A stretch of 23,880 nucleotides of DNA from Chloroflexota bacterium (GCA_013694795.1 JACDBS010000031.1:1-23880), one strand, 5' to 3'. Counted from the first letter of the stretch, positions 1 through 6,511 are shown. A program made the numbers and translations. Notes: generated by a model from the letters alone, not told the origin.

Positions 1-859
1 GAACAGCACGGAGCTCGGCGAGATGGATGAGCTCGACGCGCTCCGGCGTCCGATGTTGAAGAGCATCGTCGAGACTCGGCGCCTCGGGAGTCGAGCCGAC
101 GACGTGGAACATCGCCACCGAACCGGAGGAGCTGGCGGCGGCGGCGAGCGCCTTCAGGCGATCCTCCGATTGGCCTGGCGTCAGCCCGTCGATGACCGCC
201 AGCGCCGAGCCGGCGCGCCGACCCAGCACGATGCCCAGGACGGGAAACAGCACGTCGGCATCGCGCAGCGTCCCGGGAATATCGGCTGCGAGGCGAAGGA
301 CCACGGTGGCGCGACGCTGATCGGTCCGATGGAGGCCGGCGTCGGGCGCCCGTCCAGTAATCGCGCACGCGATGTCCAGGAAGTCGCCGTATCGATTCGT
401 GCGCGCTCCAAGCACACTGTTGCAGAACGCGATCGCGTTGGACTCGCCCCAGGCCACCTGCTCACCGAAGGACGGCCGGGCATCGGCCAGTTGGTAGGGG
501 GCGCAGGTGAAGGGGGGCCGGGCACCGAGCGACCGGTATCGGTCCATGAGCAGCCGCCCGCGTCCGGCGCGACGCGGATCCCCGCGGTACAGCTCCGGAT
601 GAAGGAGGTCGACGGCGCCGACGTTCAGCGTGGTCGGGATGGAGACTCGCGCGTGGCCCTCGACCAACCGCCTGACGAAGTCGAGGCTCGCCTCGCCGTG
701 GTAGAGGCACGAGTCCACGTGCGCCCGCGTCACGTCGATGAGTCGCGAGGCCCCGGTGACCTCCGCGCCGCGGACCACCAGGCGCATGGCGAACGCTGCC
801 CCCTCGCCGTGCGTGCCGGCGAGAAGCTCGCGGTCGCGCGGGCTCAGCTCAAGGCTCAG
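1..859 (-). CDS. Aconitase X (AcnX) catalytic-domain protein, partial
   Basis: The gene runs off the left edge; 286 codons are visible. The translation matches what I know of the aconitase X / DUF521 family: an N-terminal L-x3-D-x2-LL-x-G-x-HG segment, TCAPYQ at about residues 118-123, FGEQVAWGESNA at 131-142, a SVLGARTNRYGDF block at 148-160 and a TGR-PDAGLHRT block at 168-179. Cysteines at about 51, 119, 146 and 165 are candidates for iron-sulfur ligands. Characterised members dehydrate cis-3-hydroxy-L-proline in bacteria or phosphomevalonate in archaea; which substrate applies here cannot be told, and the small (DUF126) subunit would lie outside the window. No ATG, GTG or TTG precedes the conserved N-terminus in frame, and the first ATG is codon 25, inside the conserved region. 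A CTG at 859-857 overlaps the rpiB stop as CTGA and has GAGGAGG seven bases upstream, so I take it as the start. It is translationally coupled to rpiB. Confidence 0.85.
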   Translation of the reverse strand, partial: MSLELSPRDRELLAGTHGEGAAFAMRLVVRGAEVTGASRLIDVTRAHVDSCLYHGEASLDFVRRLVEGHARVSIPTTLNVGAVDLLHPELYRGDPRRAGRGRLLMDRYRSLGARPPFTCAPYQLADARPSFGEQVAWGESNAIAFCNSVLGARTNRYGDFLDIACAITGRAPDAGLHRTDQRRATVVLRLAADIPGTLRDADVLFPVLGIVLGRRAGSALAVIDGLTPGQSEDRLKALAAAASSSGSVAMFHVVGSTPEAPSLDDALQHRTPERVELIHLAELRAV

Positions 860-1308
860 CCGCGCGCCTCCTCGGCCTCGATGCGGGAGATCTTCTCGAC
901 GCGTGGGCCGTGCCGACCACCGGCGAACTCGGCAGCGAGGAATGCCCGGACGCAGGCGCGCGCCACCTCGGTGCCGATGATCCTGGCCCCCATGCTCAGC
1001 ACGTTCGCGTCGTTGTGCTCTCGTCCGAGTCTCGCCGTCACCGGGTCGGCGGCCTCGACGCAGCGAATGCCGCGGACCTTGTTGGCGACGATCGCCTCGC
1101 CCGTGCCGCTCCCACCCAGCACGATGCCGCGCTCGAATTCCCCCTTCGCCACGGCCCGCGCGACCGGCGCGATGAAGTCGGGATAGTCGACCGGCTGCGC
1201 GTCGAAGGTGCCAAAGTCGCGATACTCGATGCGCAGCTCATCGAGCAGGCTGCACAGATCCCCCTTGAGCTGGAAACCGGCGTGGTCGGAGCCGATGGCG
1301 ACGCGCAT
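856..1308 (-). CDS. rpiB: Ribose-5-phosphate isomerase B (RpiB/LacAB family)
   Basis: A 150-residue cytoplasmic enzyme of the RpiB/LacA/LacB family, which interconverts ribose 5-phosphate and ribulose 5-phosphate in the pentose phosphate pathway. The N-terminus MRVAIGSDHAGF is the family signature. GGSGTGEAIVANKVRGIR is the phosphate and active-site loop; it has Ser where many family members have the active-site Cys (GCGSG/GTGIG-type loops vary). REHNDANVLSMGARIIG is the conserved C-terminal motif. The frame stays open 16 codons upstream, but the motif fixes the ATG at 1308. A TACACT -10-like box (1321-1316) ends seven bases before this ATG and there is no Shine-Dalgarno, which suggests a leaderless transcript; a longer transcript would include the structured element at 1349-1479. 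The stop overlaps the CTG start of the aconitase-X gene. Some RpiB-family proteins isomerise other sugar phosphates, so the substrate is the usual assumption. Confidence 0.93.
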   Translation of the reverse strand: MRVAIGSDHAGFQLKGDLCSLLDELRIEYRDFGTFDAQPVDYPDFIAPVARAVAKGEFERGIVLGGSGTGEAIVANKVRGIRCVEAADPVTARLGREHNDANVLSMGARIIGTEVARACVRAFLAAEFAGGRHGPRVEKISRIEAEEARG

Positions 1309-1315
1309 GCCGCGG

Positions 1316-1321
1316 AGTGTA
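1316..1321 (-). promoter_or_regulatory. Candidate -10 box for rpiB (leaderless type)
   Basis: TACACT on the minus strand, with seven bases between its end and the rpiB ATG. No TTGACA-like -35 box is visible at the expected distance. If functional, transcription would begin at or next to the start codon. Confidence 0.4.
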
Positions 1322-1348
1322 CGCGGCCGGTGCCCGTCTCCTGCGCGG

Positions 1349-1479
1349 GGTTGCACTCAACGCACCCATCTACGAACTTCGCGGCTGATTGGCGTCGATT
1401 CCACCCCGGAGTTGCACCGGGGAGCAACTTCTGGTCGTTCAGCGGTCGTTCTTCGCAGTTGGGTGCGCTGAGCGCAACC
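1349..1479 (-). ncRNA. Candidate structured RNA or leader element upstream of rpiB
   Basis: The two ends (1349-1368 and 1460-1479) are 20-base inverted repeats. Read as plus-strand RNA they leave two A.C mismatches; read as minus-strand RNA, the direction of tsaC and rpiB, all 20 positions pair because both become G.U. The 91-base interior contains CCCCGG (1404-1409), AGTTGC (1410-1415), CCGGGG (1417-1422) and GCAACT (1424-1429) in interleaved order. Two perfect 6 bp hairpins can therefore form, but probably not together, as expected of a switch. A C(UUCG)G hairpin (1479-1497) abuts the element on the same strand. I do not recognise a known riboswitch class. A small inverted-repeat transposable element is the main alternative. 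Confidence 0.5.
1404..1429 (-). repeat. Interleaved inverted repeats (mutually exclusive hairpins)
   Basis: Two perfect 6 bp inverted repeats are interlaced: CCCCGG with CCGGGG, and AGTTGC with GCAACT. With single-base or no linkers a true H-type pseudoknot is sterically unlikely, so alternative hairpins are the simpler reading. Confidence 0.6.
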
Positions 1480-1497
1480 TGAGGCCGAAGCCGTCAG
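1479..1497 (-). terminator. UUCG-tetraloop hairpin after the small ORF
   Basis: On the minus strand the sequence folds as CTGA, bulged C, GGC, TTCG loop, GCC, TCAG. The C(UUCG)G closing pair is a very stable RNA tetraloop. It contains the stop codon of the candidate small ORF and has no U-tract, so it may be a transcript-end or processing hairpin, or part of the adjacent element, rather than a classical terminator. Confidence 0.35.
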
Positions 1498-1682
1498 CCC
1501 TCGAGCAGCTCCTCGAGCGCGGTCAGGCGCTCGCGCCGCATGAGCTTGATCTTGTCGGCCACATCGGCGTCGGGGCGCTCCTCGTGACCCAGGCCGATCT
1601 GCATCCTGCCCTCACCCTTCGAGAACAGGTTGTGGCCGAGCAGCGACGGCGGATCACCCAGTCGAGGGGGCGGAGCGACCAC
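1494..1682 (-). CDS. Candidate small protein of unknown function
   Basis: The 450-base gap between tsaC and rpiB holds one plausible short frame. From a GTG at 1682 it gives 62 residues; from an ATG at 1604 it gives 36, and that ATG has GAGGG just upstream. The C-terminal half is acidic and helical-looking (ADVADKIKLMRRERL, then TALEELLEG), which reads like real protein, whereas the N-terminal half is Pro/Gly-rich and less convincing. An overlapping frame (1523-1762) has a start with DFGAHGEPW but turns into Arg/Ser-rich shadow-like sequence. I do not recognise a family, and this may be a decayed remnant. Confidence 0.33.
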   Translation of the reverse strand: MVAPPPRLGDPPSLLGHNLFSKGEGRMQIGLGHEERPDADVADKIKLMRRERLTALEELLEG

Positions 1683-1758
1683 GGTTCGCCGTGCGCACCG
1701 AAATCGGGCATCCGGAAGCCACCTGGCGCGCAGTGACGCACCGGTGAAGGCGTTCGGG

Positions 1759-2361
1759 TCAACGAGCCAGCTCGATGAGGTTCTCCAGTTGCGCGCGAGT
1801 GACCGGTCCCTCCCGCAGGATGCGAGCCGGCGTGACGGACAGGTCGAGCACCGTCGACGCCACACCGCCTGGAGCGGTGCCTCCGTCGACGACCGCGGCG
1901 AGCCCGTCCTGCTGCAGGGCAAACGCGATCAACACGTCATCCGCGCCCAGCGTCTCGGGCTCGCCCGAGCGGTTCGCGCTGGTGGACAGGATCGGTCCGG
2001 CTGCCCGGATGAGCTGGAGCACGACCGGGTGATCGGGGACGCGGAACGCCTGGGTCTCGCCGGACCCGGCCAGCACCAGTGTGAGCGCACCCGGCCAGAA
2101 GCGCTCTGTGAGCCGATGCGCACGCTCGTCCGCCTCCCAGCCGGCACCGATGGCCTGCGCGAGATCCGAGACGAGGATGGGGATGCGCCTGTCCGCCGGT
2201 CGGGCCTTGAGGGCAAACAGGTCGTCAAGGCGCTCGCGGCGGGAGAGGGCGACGCCGATGCCATAGACCGTATCGGTGGGAAAGGCCACGACCTTGCCGG
2301 CCGTCAGCAGCTCCACGGCGCGACTGATGCCCTCCGGTGTCGCGCTCAACACGTCAGTCAT
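1759..2361 (-). CDS. tsaC: L-threonylcarbamoyladenylate synthase (TsaC/Sua5 family)
   Basis: A 200-residue YrdC-domain enzyme that uses threonine, bicarbonate and ATP to make threonylcarbamoyl-AMP, the first step of the t6A37 modification of ANN-decoding tRNAs. It shows the family pattern: GKVVAFPTDTVYGIG near residues 22-36, the KARPADRRIPILV segment with the K-x-R nucleotide-binding motif, LTLVLAGSG, and STSANRSGEPE, where the S-x-N signature lies. The length fits the short TsaC form without the Sua5 C-terminal domain. Its ATG overlaps the prmC stop by four bases, so the two are translationally coupled. This pairing of release-factor methylation and tRNA modification downstream of prfA is common in bacteria. 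Confidence 0.95.
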   Translation of the reverse strand: MTDVLSATPEGISRAVELLTAGKVVAFPTDTVYGIGVALSRRERLDDLFALKARPADRRIPILVSDLAQAIGAGWEADERAHRLTERFWPGALTLVLAGSGETQAFRVPDHPVVLQLIRAAGPILSTSANRSGEPETLGADDVLIAFALQQDGLAAVVDGGTAPGGVASTVLDLSVTPARILREGPVTRAQLENLIELAR

Positions 2362-3245
2362 CGACGCAAGCCTTCCATCTGGATGCGGACGACCCGATCG
2401 AGCCCCGCCAGGTCAGGTACGACAGTTACCGATGCGCCCGCCGGCGCCGGCGCCGTCACCGCGTCGACCTGCCCGACGCCGAGCTCGAGCAACGCCGTCG
2501 CGCCGGATGACGCGCGCTCCGGCAGGCTGACAAGGAGGCGGCGCAGGATCTCCAGGCCATCGGGGCCGCCATCCAGCGCGACGCGCGGCTCATGGCCCAG
2601 CGAACCCTGTCGGGCGTCCACCTCCGCGCTCGCCACATATGGCAGGTTGGCGACGATCACATGCGGGCGCGGCAGCGATCCACCGGCCGGCTCGAGCAGA
2701 TCGGCGCAGGCCAGGCTGACGAGGCTTTCGACGCCGTGCGCCGCCAGGTTCTCGGCGGCGAGCTCCAGGGCATCGGGGCAGACATCGCTGGCGATCAGCC
2801 TGAGCCGGCCAAGCTCCAGCGCCCGCCGAAAGCGGAGGACGAGCACGAGGGCCACGGCTCCAGAGCCGGTGGCCAAATCCCAGGCGATCACCGTCTCATC
2901 GTCACGGGCGAGACGCGCGGCGATCTCGGTCATTGCCGCCTCGGCCAGGAGCTCCGTCTCGGGGCGCGGGATCAGGGCACGCGCATCGGTCCGGATGCGG
3001 AGCGAGCGCCATTCCTTGAATCCACGGATGTAGGCGATCGGTTCCCCAGCGGCGCGACGCTTCAACGTCGCCACGAACGCATCCGCATCCTCGATGGCCG
3101 CGTCGGGGTGTGCCAGCAGCCACGACCGGTCCTGCCCCGTGACGTGAGCCAGGAGAACCTCCGCGTCAAGACGCGCGCTCGGCGAGCCGCTGTCCCGCAG
3201 CAGGCTGGTGCCCCGCAGCAGGCCCTCCTTCACATTCATTGCCAA
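2358..3245 (-). CDS. prmC: Peptide chain release factor N5-glutamine methyltransferase
   Basis: PrmC (HemK) methylates the GGQ glutamine of release factors using S-adenosylmethionine. The 295-residue protein has the helical N-terminal domain (including LLAHVTG and GEPIAYIRGFKEW), the LIPRPETELL hallmark near residues 91-100, a DLATGSGA SAM-binding loop at about 123-130, SDV at 153-155, and the catalytic tetrapeptide as NLPY (200-203) in place of the commoner NPPY. A second ATG two codons downstream (3239) is an alternative start, and no strong Shine-Dalgarno supports either. Its substrate gene prfA lies 163 bp upstream on the same strand. Confidence 0.93.
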   Translation of the reverse strand: MAMNVKEGLLRGTSLLRDSGSPSARLDAEVLLAHVTGQDRSWLLAHPDAAIEDADAFVATLKRRAAGEPIAYIRGFKEWRSLRIRTDARALIPRPETELLAEAAMTEIAARLARDDETVIAWDLATGSGAVALVLVLRFRRALELGRLRLIASDVCPDALELAAENLAAHGVESLVSLACADLLEPAGGSLPRPHVIVANLPYVASAEVDARQGSLGHEPRVALDGGPDGLEILRRLLVSLPERASSGATALLELGVGQVDAVTAPAPAGASVTVVPDLAGLDRVVRIQMEGLRR

Positions 3246-3408
3246 ATACCAATCACCCTCGGCTTAGGCGAGGTCGCCGCTGCATGGGCGTCACAGAACC
3301 TAGGCAAATCTATGTCGCAATGACCGAATGAAGTCACGCCACGGTGCCTTAGCGCTCCGTGATTGGCAGGTGGCAATGCCAGGAGCCGAGTCCGCGTCCG
3401 CGTCGCCC
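3246..3408 (-). other. 163 bp prfA-prmC gap
   Basis: No reading frame with protein-like character is visible here. The stretch is noticeably less GC-rich than the flanking genes, with ATAGATTTGCC and GGTATTTGGC on the minus strand, so it may hold an internal promoter for prmC-tsaC. I could not identify a convincing -35/-10 pair or terminator. Confidence 0.35.
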
Positions 3409-4488
3409 TCAGGCCGAGGCATCGTCGCCAAGCTCATCCAGGCGGCGAGCCTGGTCGGCCTCCAGCAGCGGCTCGATCACTCGGTCCAGGTCTCCCTCCA
3501 GCAGGCCGGGCAGGTTGTGGACGGTCAGCCCGATGCGATGATCGGTGACGCGATCGTCGGGGAAGTTGTAGGTGCGGATCTTCTCGCTGCGGTCCCCGGA
3601 ACCGACCTGCGAGCGACGCTCTTCGCCGCGCTCGGTGGCCTGGCGATCCTGCTCCGCCTCCAGCAACCGGGCGCGCAGCACCGACATCGCCTTGGCGCGA
3701 TTCTTGTGCTGACTCTTCTCGTCCTGGATGGCGACGACCAGGCCGCTGGGCAGGTGCGTGATTCGGACGGCCGAATCGGTGGTGTTGACGCTCTGGCCCC
3801 CGGGACCGCTGGACCGATACACGTCGACCCGCAGGTCCTTCTCATCAATCTGGACCTCGACGTCGTCCGCTTCCGGCAGGACCGATACGGTCGCCGTGGA
3901 GGTGTGGATGCGACCCTGCGTCTCGGTCGTCGGCACGCGCTGCACGCGATGCACGCCCGACTCGAATTTCAGGCGCGAATAGGCAGCATCGCCGCGCACC
4001 TCGGCGATGACCTCCTTGAAGCCGCCCGCCTCCGACTCCGAGCTCACCAGGACCTCCACTTTCCAACGCCGACGCTCGGCGTAGCGGGCGTACATGCGGT
4101 ACAGGTCGCCCGCGAAGAGCGATGCCTCCTCCCCGCCGGTCCCGGCCCGCACCTCGACGATGACGTTGCGGTCGTCGTTCGGGTCGCGCGGCACGAGCTG
4201 GAGACGCAGGCCCGCTTCGAGCGCCGATGCGCGCGCGGCCAGGCGCGTCATCTCTTCGCGAGCCATGGCGCGCATCTCCTCATCGGCGTCGGCGGTCATG
4301 GCTCGCGCCTGGTCGAGCTCGGAAAGGACCACCTGCCATTCGCGCAGGCCGGTGACGAGGGGCGCGAGGCGGGACATCTCGCGGCCCAGGTCGGCCAGCA
4401 TGGACTGGTTGGACGCCGCCTCGGGAGTCGAGAGCTGACGGCTGATCTCTTCGTAGCGCGCCTCCAGCTCCGCGAGCCGGTCGATCAT
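3409..4488 (-). CDS. prfA: Peptide chain release factor 1
   Basis: RF1 ends translation at UAA and UAG codons in the ribosomal A site. The protein is 359 residues, normal for the family. It has an N-terminal coiled-coil region (MIDRLAELEARYEEI onward), EVRAGTGGEEASLFAGDLYRMY around residues 112-134, the anticodon-mimic PxT motif (P186-T187-T188), which distinguishes RF1 from the SPF of RF2, and the peptidyl-hydrolysis loop SSGPGGQSVN with GGQ at 230-232. The open frame continues 80 codons upstream as Arg/Pro-rich antisense-like sequence, so the start is the ATG at 4488. That ATG overlaps the stop of the DUF1385 gene (ATGA). PrmC, encoded downstream, is expected to methylate Gln232. Confidence 0.96.
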   Translation of the reverse strand: MIDRLAELEARYEEISRQLSTPEAASNQSMLADLGREMSRLAPLVTGLREWQVVLSELDQARAMTADADEEMRAMAREEMTRLAARASALEAGLRLQLVPRDPNDDRNVIVEVRAGTGGEEASLFAGDLYRMYARYAERRRWKVEVLVSSESEAGGFKEVIAEVRGDAAYSRLKFESGVHRVQRVPTTETQGRIHTSTATVSVLPEADDVEVQIDEKDLRVDVYRSSGPGGQSVNTTDSAVRITHLPSGLVVAIQDEKSQHKNRAKAMSVLRARLLEAEQDRQATERGEERRSQVGSGDRSEKIRTYNFPDDRVTDHRIGLTVHNLPGLLEGDLDRVIEPLLEADQARRLDELGDDASA

Positions 4489-5522
4489 GCCCGTGCGGCG
4501 GCGGCCGCCTCGCGGTCTGACGCCAGGCACGACTCGAGCGAGGCGATGCTCACCTCGAGCATGGAGCGGTCCGGCGGGCGCGTGGTGAGCGACTGGAGCC
4601 AGAGGCCGGGGGCGTAGAGGGCGCGCACCAGCCGGTTGCCGTAGTGGCGGGCACCGAATCGCACGAGCTCGTACGCGAAGGCGGCGATGATCGGCACCAG
4701 GATGATGCGGCTGGCGAAGAGCGCCCACAGCGGGACGCCGGTGCGCGGCACGAGGCTGAAGAAGAAGATGCTGATGACGACCACGATGAGGATGAAGGTT
4801 GTGCCGCAGCGGGTGTGGGCGGTGCCGAAGGCGTCGACCTCGTCGGGAGTGAGTGGCTTATCGGCCTCGTAGGCGCTGATGGCCTTGTGCTCGGCGCCGT
4901 GGTAGGCGAACACGCGCTTGATGTCGCTCATCATCCCGATGACAGCGATATAAGCGACGAAGATCACCAGCCGAATGAGGCCCTCGACGGCGTTGGCCGC
5001 GAAGTCGTTGTTCGTGGCGTCCTCGGCGAAGGTGGACAGGAAGAGGGGGAGAACGAAGAACAGACCGATGGCGAAGCTGAGGCTGAAGGCCATGGTGAGC
5101 GCGATGGTGCCCTTTCCCAGCTCGACATCCTCGCCCTCGGCAGCGATCGACGCCGAGCGCATGAGCATCCGCGTGCCGATGACCAGGGTCTCGTACAGCA
5201 GGAACATGCCGCGCAGGAACGGGATCTTGATGAGCTTCCGATCCGCCGATAGCGCCGCCGGCAGTGGCTCGGCCAGCGTCACGATCTCGCCCGACGGGGG
5301 CCGCACGCTCATGGCGACGGTGGTGCGGCCACGCATCATGACGCCCTCGATGAGTGCCTGGCCGCCATAGAAGAAGTCCGGCATGCGGAAGCGGCGCCTG
5401 CCGGACGAGTCGGTCACCGCGCCGATCACCAGCGGCCCCGCTGCGATGAGCAGCTCGGGGATGAGGAAGAGGAGGTGGGGCGCGAGATGCGCCGGCCACC
5501 CGGTCAGGCGAGCCCGGCGCAA
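4485..5522 (-). CDS. DUF1385 integral membrane protein (YqhQ-like)
   Basis: The DUF1385 core begins at FFYGGQALIEGVMMRG and includes the conserved AYHGAEHKAI and AHTRCGTTFILIVV segments. Hydrophobic helices surround these (LTMAFSLSFAIGLFFVLPLFL, LIRLVIFVAYIAVIGMM, a long helix after RCGTT, and IILVPIIAAFAYELVRF). The function of the family is unknown; B. subtilis YqhQ belongs to it. The usual start would be the ATG at 5384 (299 residues), but upstream codons are strongly GC3-biased and encode a further hydrophobic segment (HLLFLIPELLIAAGPLVIGAV), so the protein probably starts earlier. No ATG is available there: the candidates are TTG at 5522 (345 residues, used here) or CTG at 5534, which overlaps the rpmE stop as CTGA. 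The 3' end overlaps prfA by four bases. Confidence 0.88.
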   Translation of the reverse strand: MRRARLTGWPAHLAPHLLFLIPELLIAAGPLVIGAVTDSSGRRRFRMPDFFYGGQALIEGVMMRGRTTVAMSVRPPSGEIVTLAEPLPAALSADRKLIKIPFLRGMFLLYETLVIGTRMLMRSASIAAEGEDVELGKGTIALTMAFSLSFAIGLFFVLPLFLSTFAEDATNNDFAANAVEGLIRLVIFVAYIAVIGMMSDIKRVFAYHGAEHKAISAYEADKPLTPDEVDAFGTAHTRCGTTFILIVVVISIFFFSLVPRTGVPLWALFASRIILVPIIAAFAYELVRFGARHYGNRLVRALYAPGLWLQSLTTRPPDRSMLEVSIASLESCLASDREAAAAARA

Positions 5523-5530
5523 TCGGCTGA

Positions 5531-5740
5531 TCAGCGCAGAGAGCGCTCGAGGCGCTTCTGGAACCGCTCGACCTGGCCGGCGGTGTCGACGATGTTCTGC
5601 GTGCCCGTGAAGAACGGGTGGCACTTGTTGCACACTTCGACCTGGATCGATTCGGCGGTCGACCCGACGGTGAACGTATTGCCGCACCCGACGCAGCGTA
5701 CGTGCGCCTGGTGGAACGTGGGATGAATCTCGGCCTTCAT
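5531..5740 (-). CDS. rpmE: 50S ribosomal protein bL31
   Basis: Ribosomal protein bL31, which bridges the 50S and 30S subunits at the central protuberance. The 69-residue protein starts MKAEIHPTFHQAHVRC and carries two Cys pairs (C16-x2-C19 and C37-x2-C40), so it is the zinc-binding C+ form. Some bacteria also have a zinc-free paralogue, which is not present here. The Lys/Arg-rich C-terminus (FQKRLERSLR) is typical. It sits 21 bp after rpmA in a ribosomal-protein operon. Confidence 0.96.
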   Translation of the reverse strand: MKAEIHPTFHQAHVRCVGCGNTFTVGSTAESIQVEVCNKCHPFFTGTQNIVDTAGQVERFQKRLERSLR

Positions 5741-5761
5741 GGATAACGGTGCTCCGATGCG

Positions 5762-6031
5762 TCAGGCGGACAGGATTTCGCCGGCCTCGATGCTGACGCG
5801 CTTCTTAGTGCGGGTTGCGTGGGAAAAGCGGACCTTGCCGTCCGCCGTGGCGAAGAGCGTGTAGTCACGCCCCATCCCGACATTGTCTCCCGGATGGAAG
5901 GTGCTGCCGCGCTGGCGCACGATGATCGTCCCGGACAGGACGAACTGGCCGTCGCCGCGCTTGACGCCGAGTCGCTTGCCGGCGCTGTCGCGCCCGTTCC
6001 GGCTGGATGATCCGGCCTTCTTGTGTGCCAT
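5762..6031 (-). CDS. rpmA: 50S ribosomal protein bL27
   Basis: bL27 lies near the peptidyl-transferase centre, with its basic N-terminal tail reaching towards the P-site tRNA. The 89-residue protein begins MAHKKAGSSSRNGRDS and contains KRLGVKRGDGQFVLSG and IIVRQRGSTFHPGDNVGMG, both diagnostic. It begins directly with MAHKK, with no N-terminal extension of the kind that is cleaved in Firmicutes such as Staphylococcus. It lies three bases downstream of rplU, the usual rplU-rpmA pair. Confidence 0.97.
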   Translation of the reverse strand: MAHKKAGSSSRNGRDSAGKRLGVKRGDGQFVLSGTIIVRQRGSTFHPGDNVGMGRDYTLFATADGKVRFSHATRTKKRVSIEAGEILSA

Positions 6032-6034
6032 CGG

Positions 6035-6511
6035 TTACTCCTCGGCCTCGGCCTTCGAGCCTGCTTTGGCGGCCGGCTTGCGCGTGCGCTTCGGCTTCTG
6101 CGCCGCCGCATCGGTCGCATCAGCTTTGGCGGCCGGCTTGCGCGTGCGCTTCGGCTTCGGCTCTTCGGCTGGCTCCGCCTTGGCCTTCGCCCGCCTGTCC
6201 GACGTGCTGATCTCGTCGATGCGCACGCGGGTCAGGTGCTGGCGGTGGCCGTTCTTGCGGCGGTAGGTGGCTTTCTGCTTGAACTTGAAGATGATCAGCT
6301 TCGGGCCAAGCTCCTCGCGCAGGACGGTGCCGCTGACGCTGGCTCCGGGGACCGTGGGGGTGCCGACCGTGACGGCCTCGCCGTCGCCGACCAGCAGCAC
6401 GCGATCGAAGGTGATCGAGGAACCGACATCGGCCGTCAGCCGCTCGATCACGAGCTCGCTGCCGGCCTCGACGCGGTACTGCTTCCCGCCGGTCGTCACG
6501 ACGGCGTACAT
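6035..6511 (-). CDS. rplU: 50S ribosomal protein bL21 with a repeated basic C-terminal tail
   Basis: bL21 binds 23S rRNA and depends on bL20 for assembly in E. coli. The core (MYAVVTTGGKQYRVEAG to about residue 105) is typical, including KLIIFKFKQKATYRRKNGHRQ. The protein is 158 residues against about 103 for the usual family member. The extra 50 residues form an Ala/Lys/Glu-rich tail containing KPKRTRKPAAKA twice (119-130 and 139-150), encoded by a perfect 36 bp direct repeat. The start is the ATG at 6511, preceded by AGGAG; the upstream open frame lacks homology. It heads the rplU-rpmA-rpmE run. Confidence 0.96.
   Translation of the reverse strand: MYAVVTTGGKQYRVEAGSELVIERLTADVGSSITFDRVLLVGDGEAVTVGTPTVPGASVSGTVLREELGPKLIIFKFKQKATYRRKNGHRQHLTRVRIDEISTSDRRAKAKAEPAEEPKPKRTRKPAAKADATDAAAQKPKRTRKPAAKAGSKAEAEE
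6063..6158 (-). repeat. 36 bp direct repeat inside rplU
   Basis: Bases 6063-6098 and 6123-6158 are identical and lie 60 bp apart. They encode the two copies of the basic KPKRTRKPAAKA tail segment of bL21. The identity at synonymous positions suggests recent duplication or gene conversion. Confidence 0.85.

Noticed and set aside
23..1186. 387-residue plus-strand open frame
   Set aside because: It runs antisense to aconitase X and rpiB. Its Arg/Gly/Ala-rich translation has no recognisable motif, whereas the minus strand shows clear family signatures.
1404..1429. H-type pseudoknot reading of the interleaved stems
   Set aside because: The linkers are one, one and zero bases, too short to cross 6 bp stems. 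Alternative hairpins are more plausible.
1349..1479. Known small RNAs (SRP RNA, 6S, tmRNA, RNase P, tRNA)
   Set aside because: No GGAA-loop SRP signature, tRNA cloverleaf, CCA end or other hallmark is seen, and the length and arm sequences do not fit.
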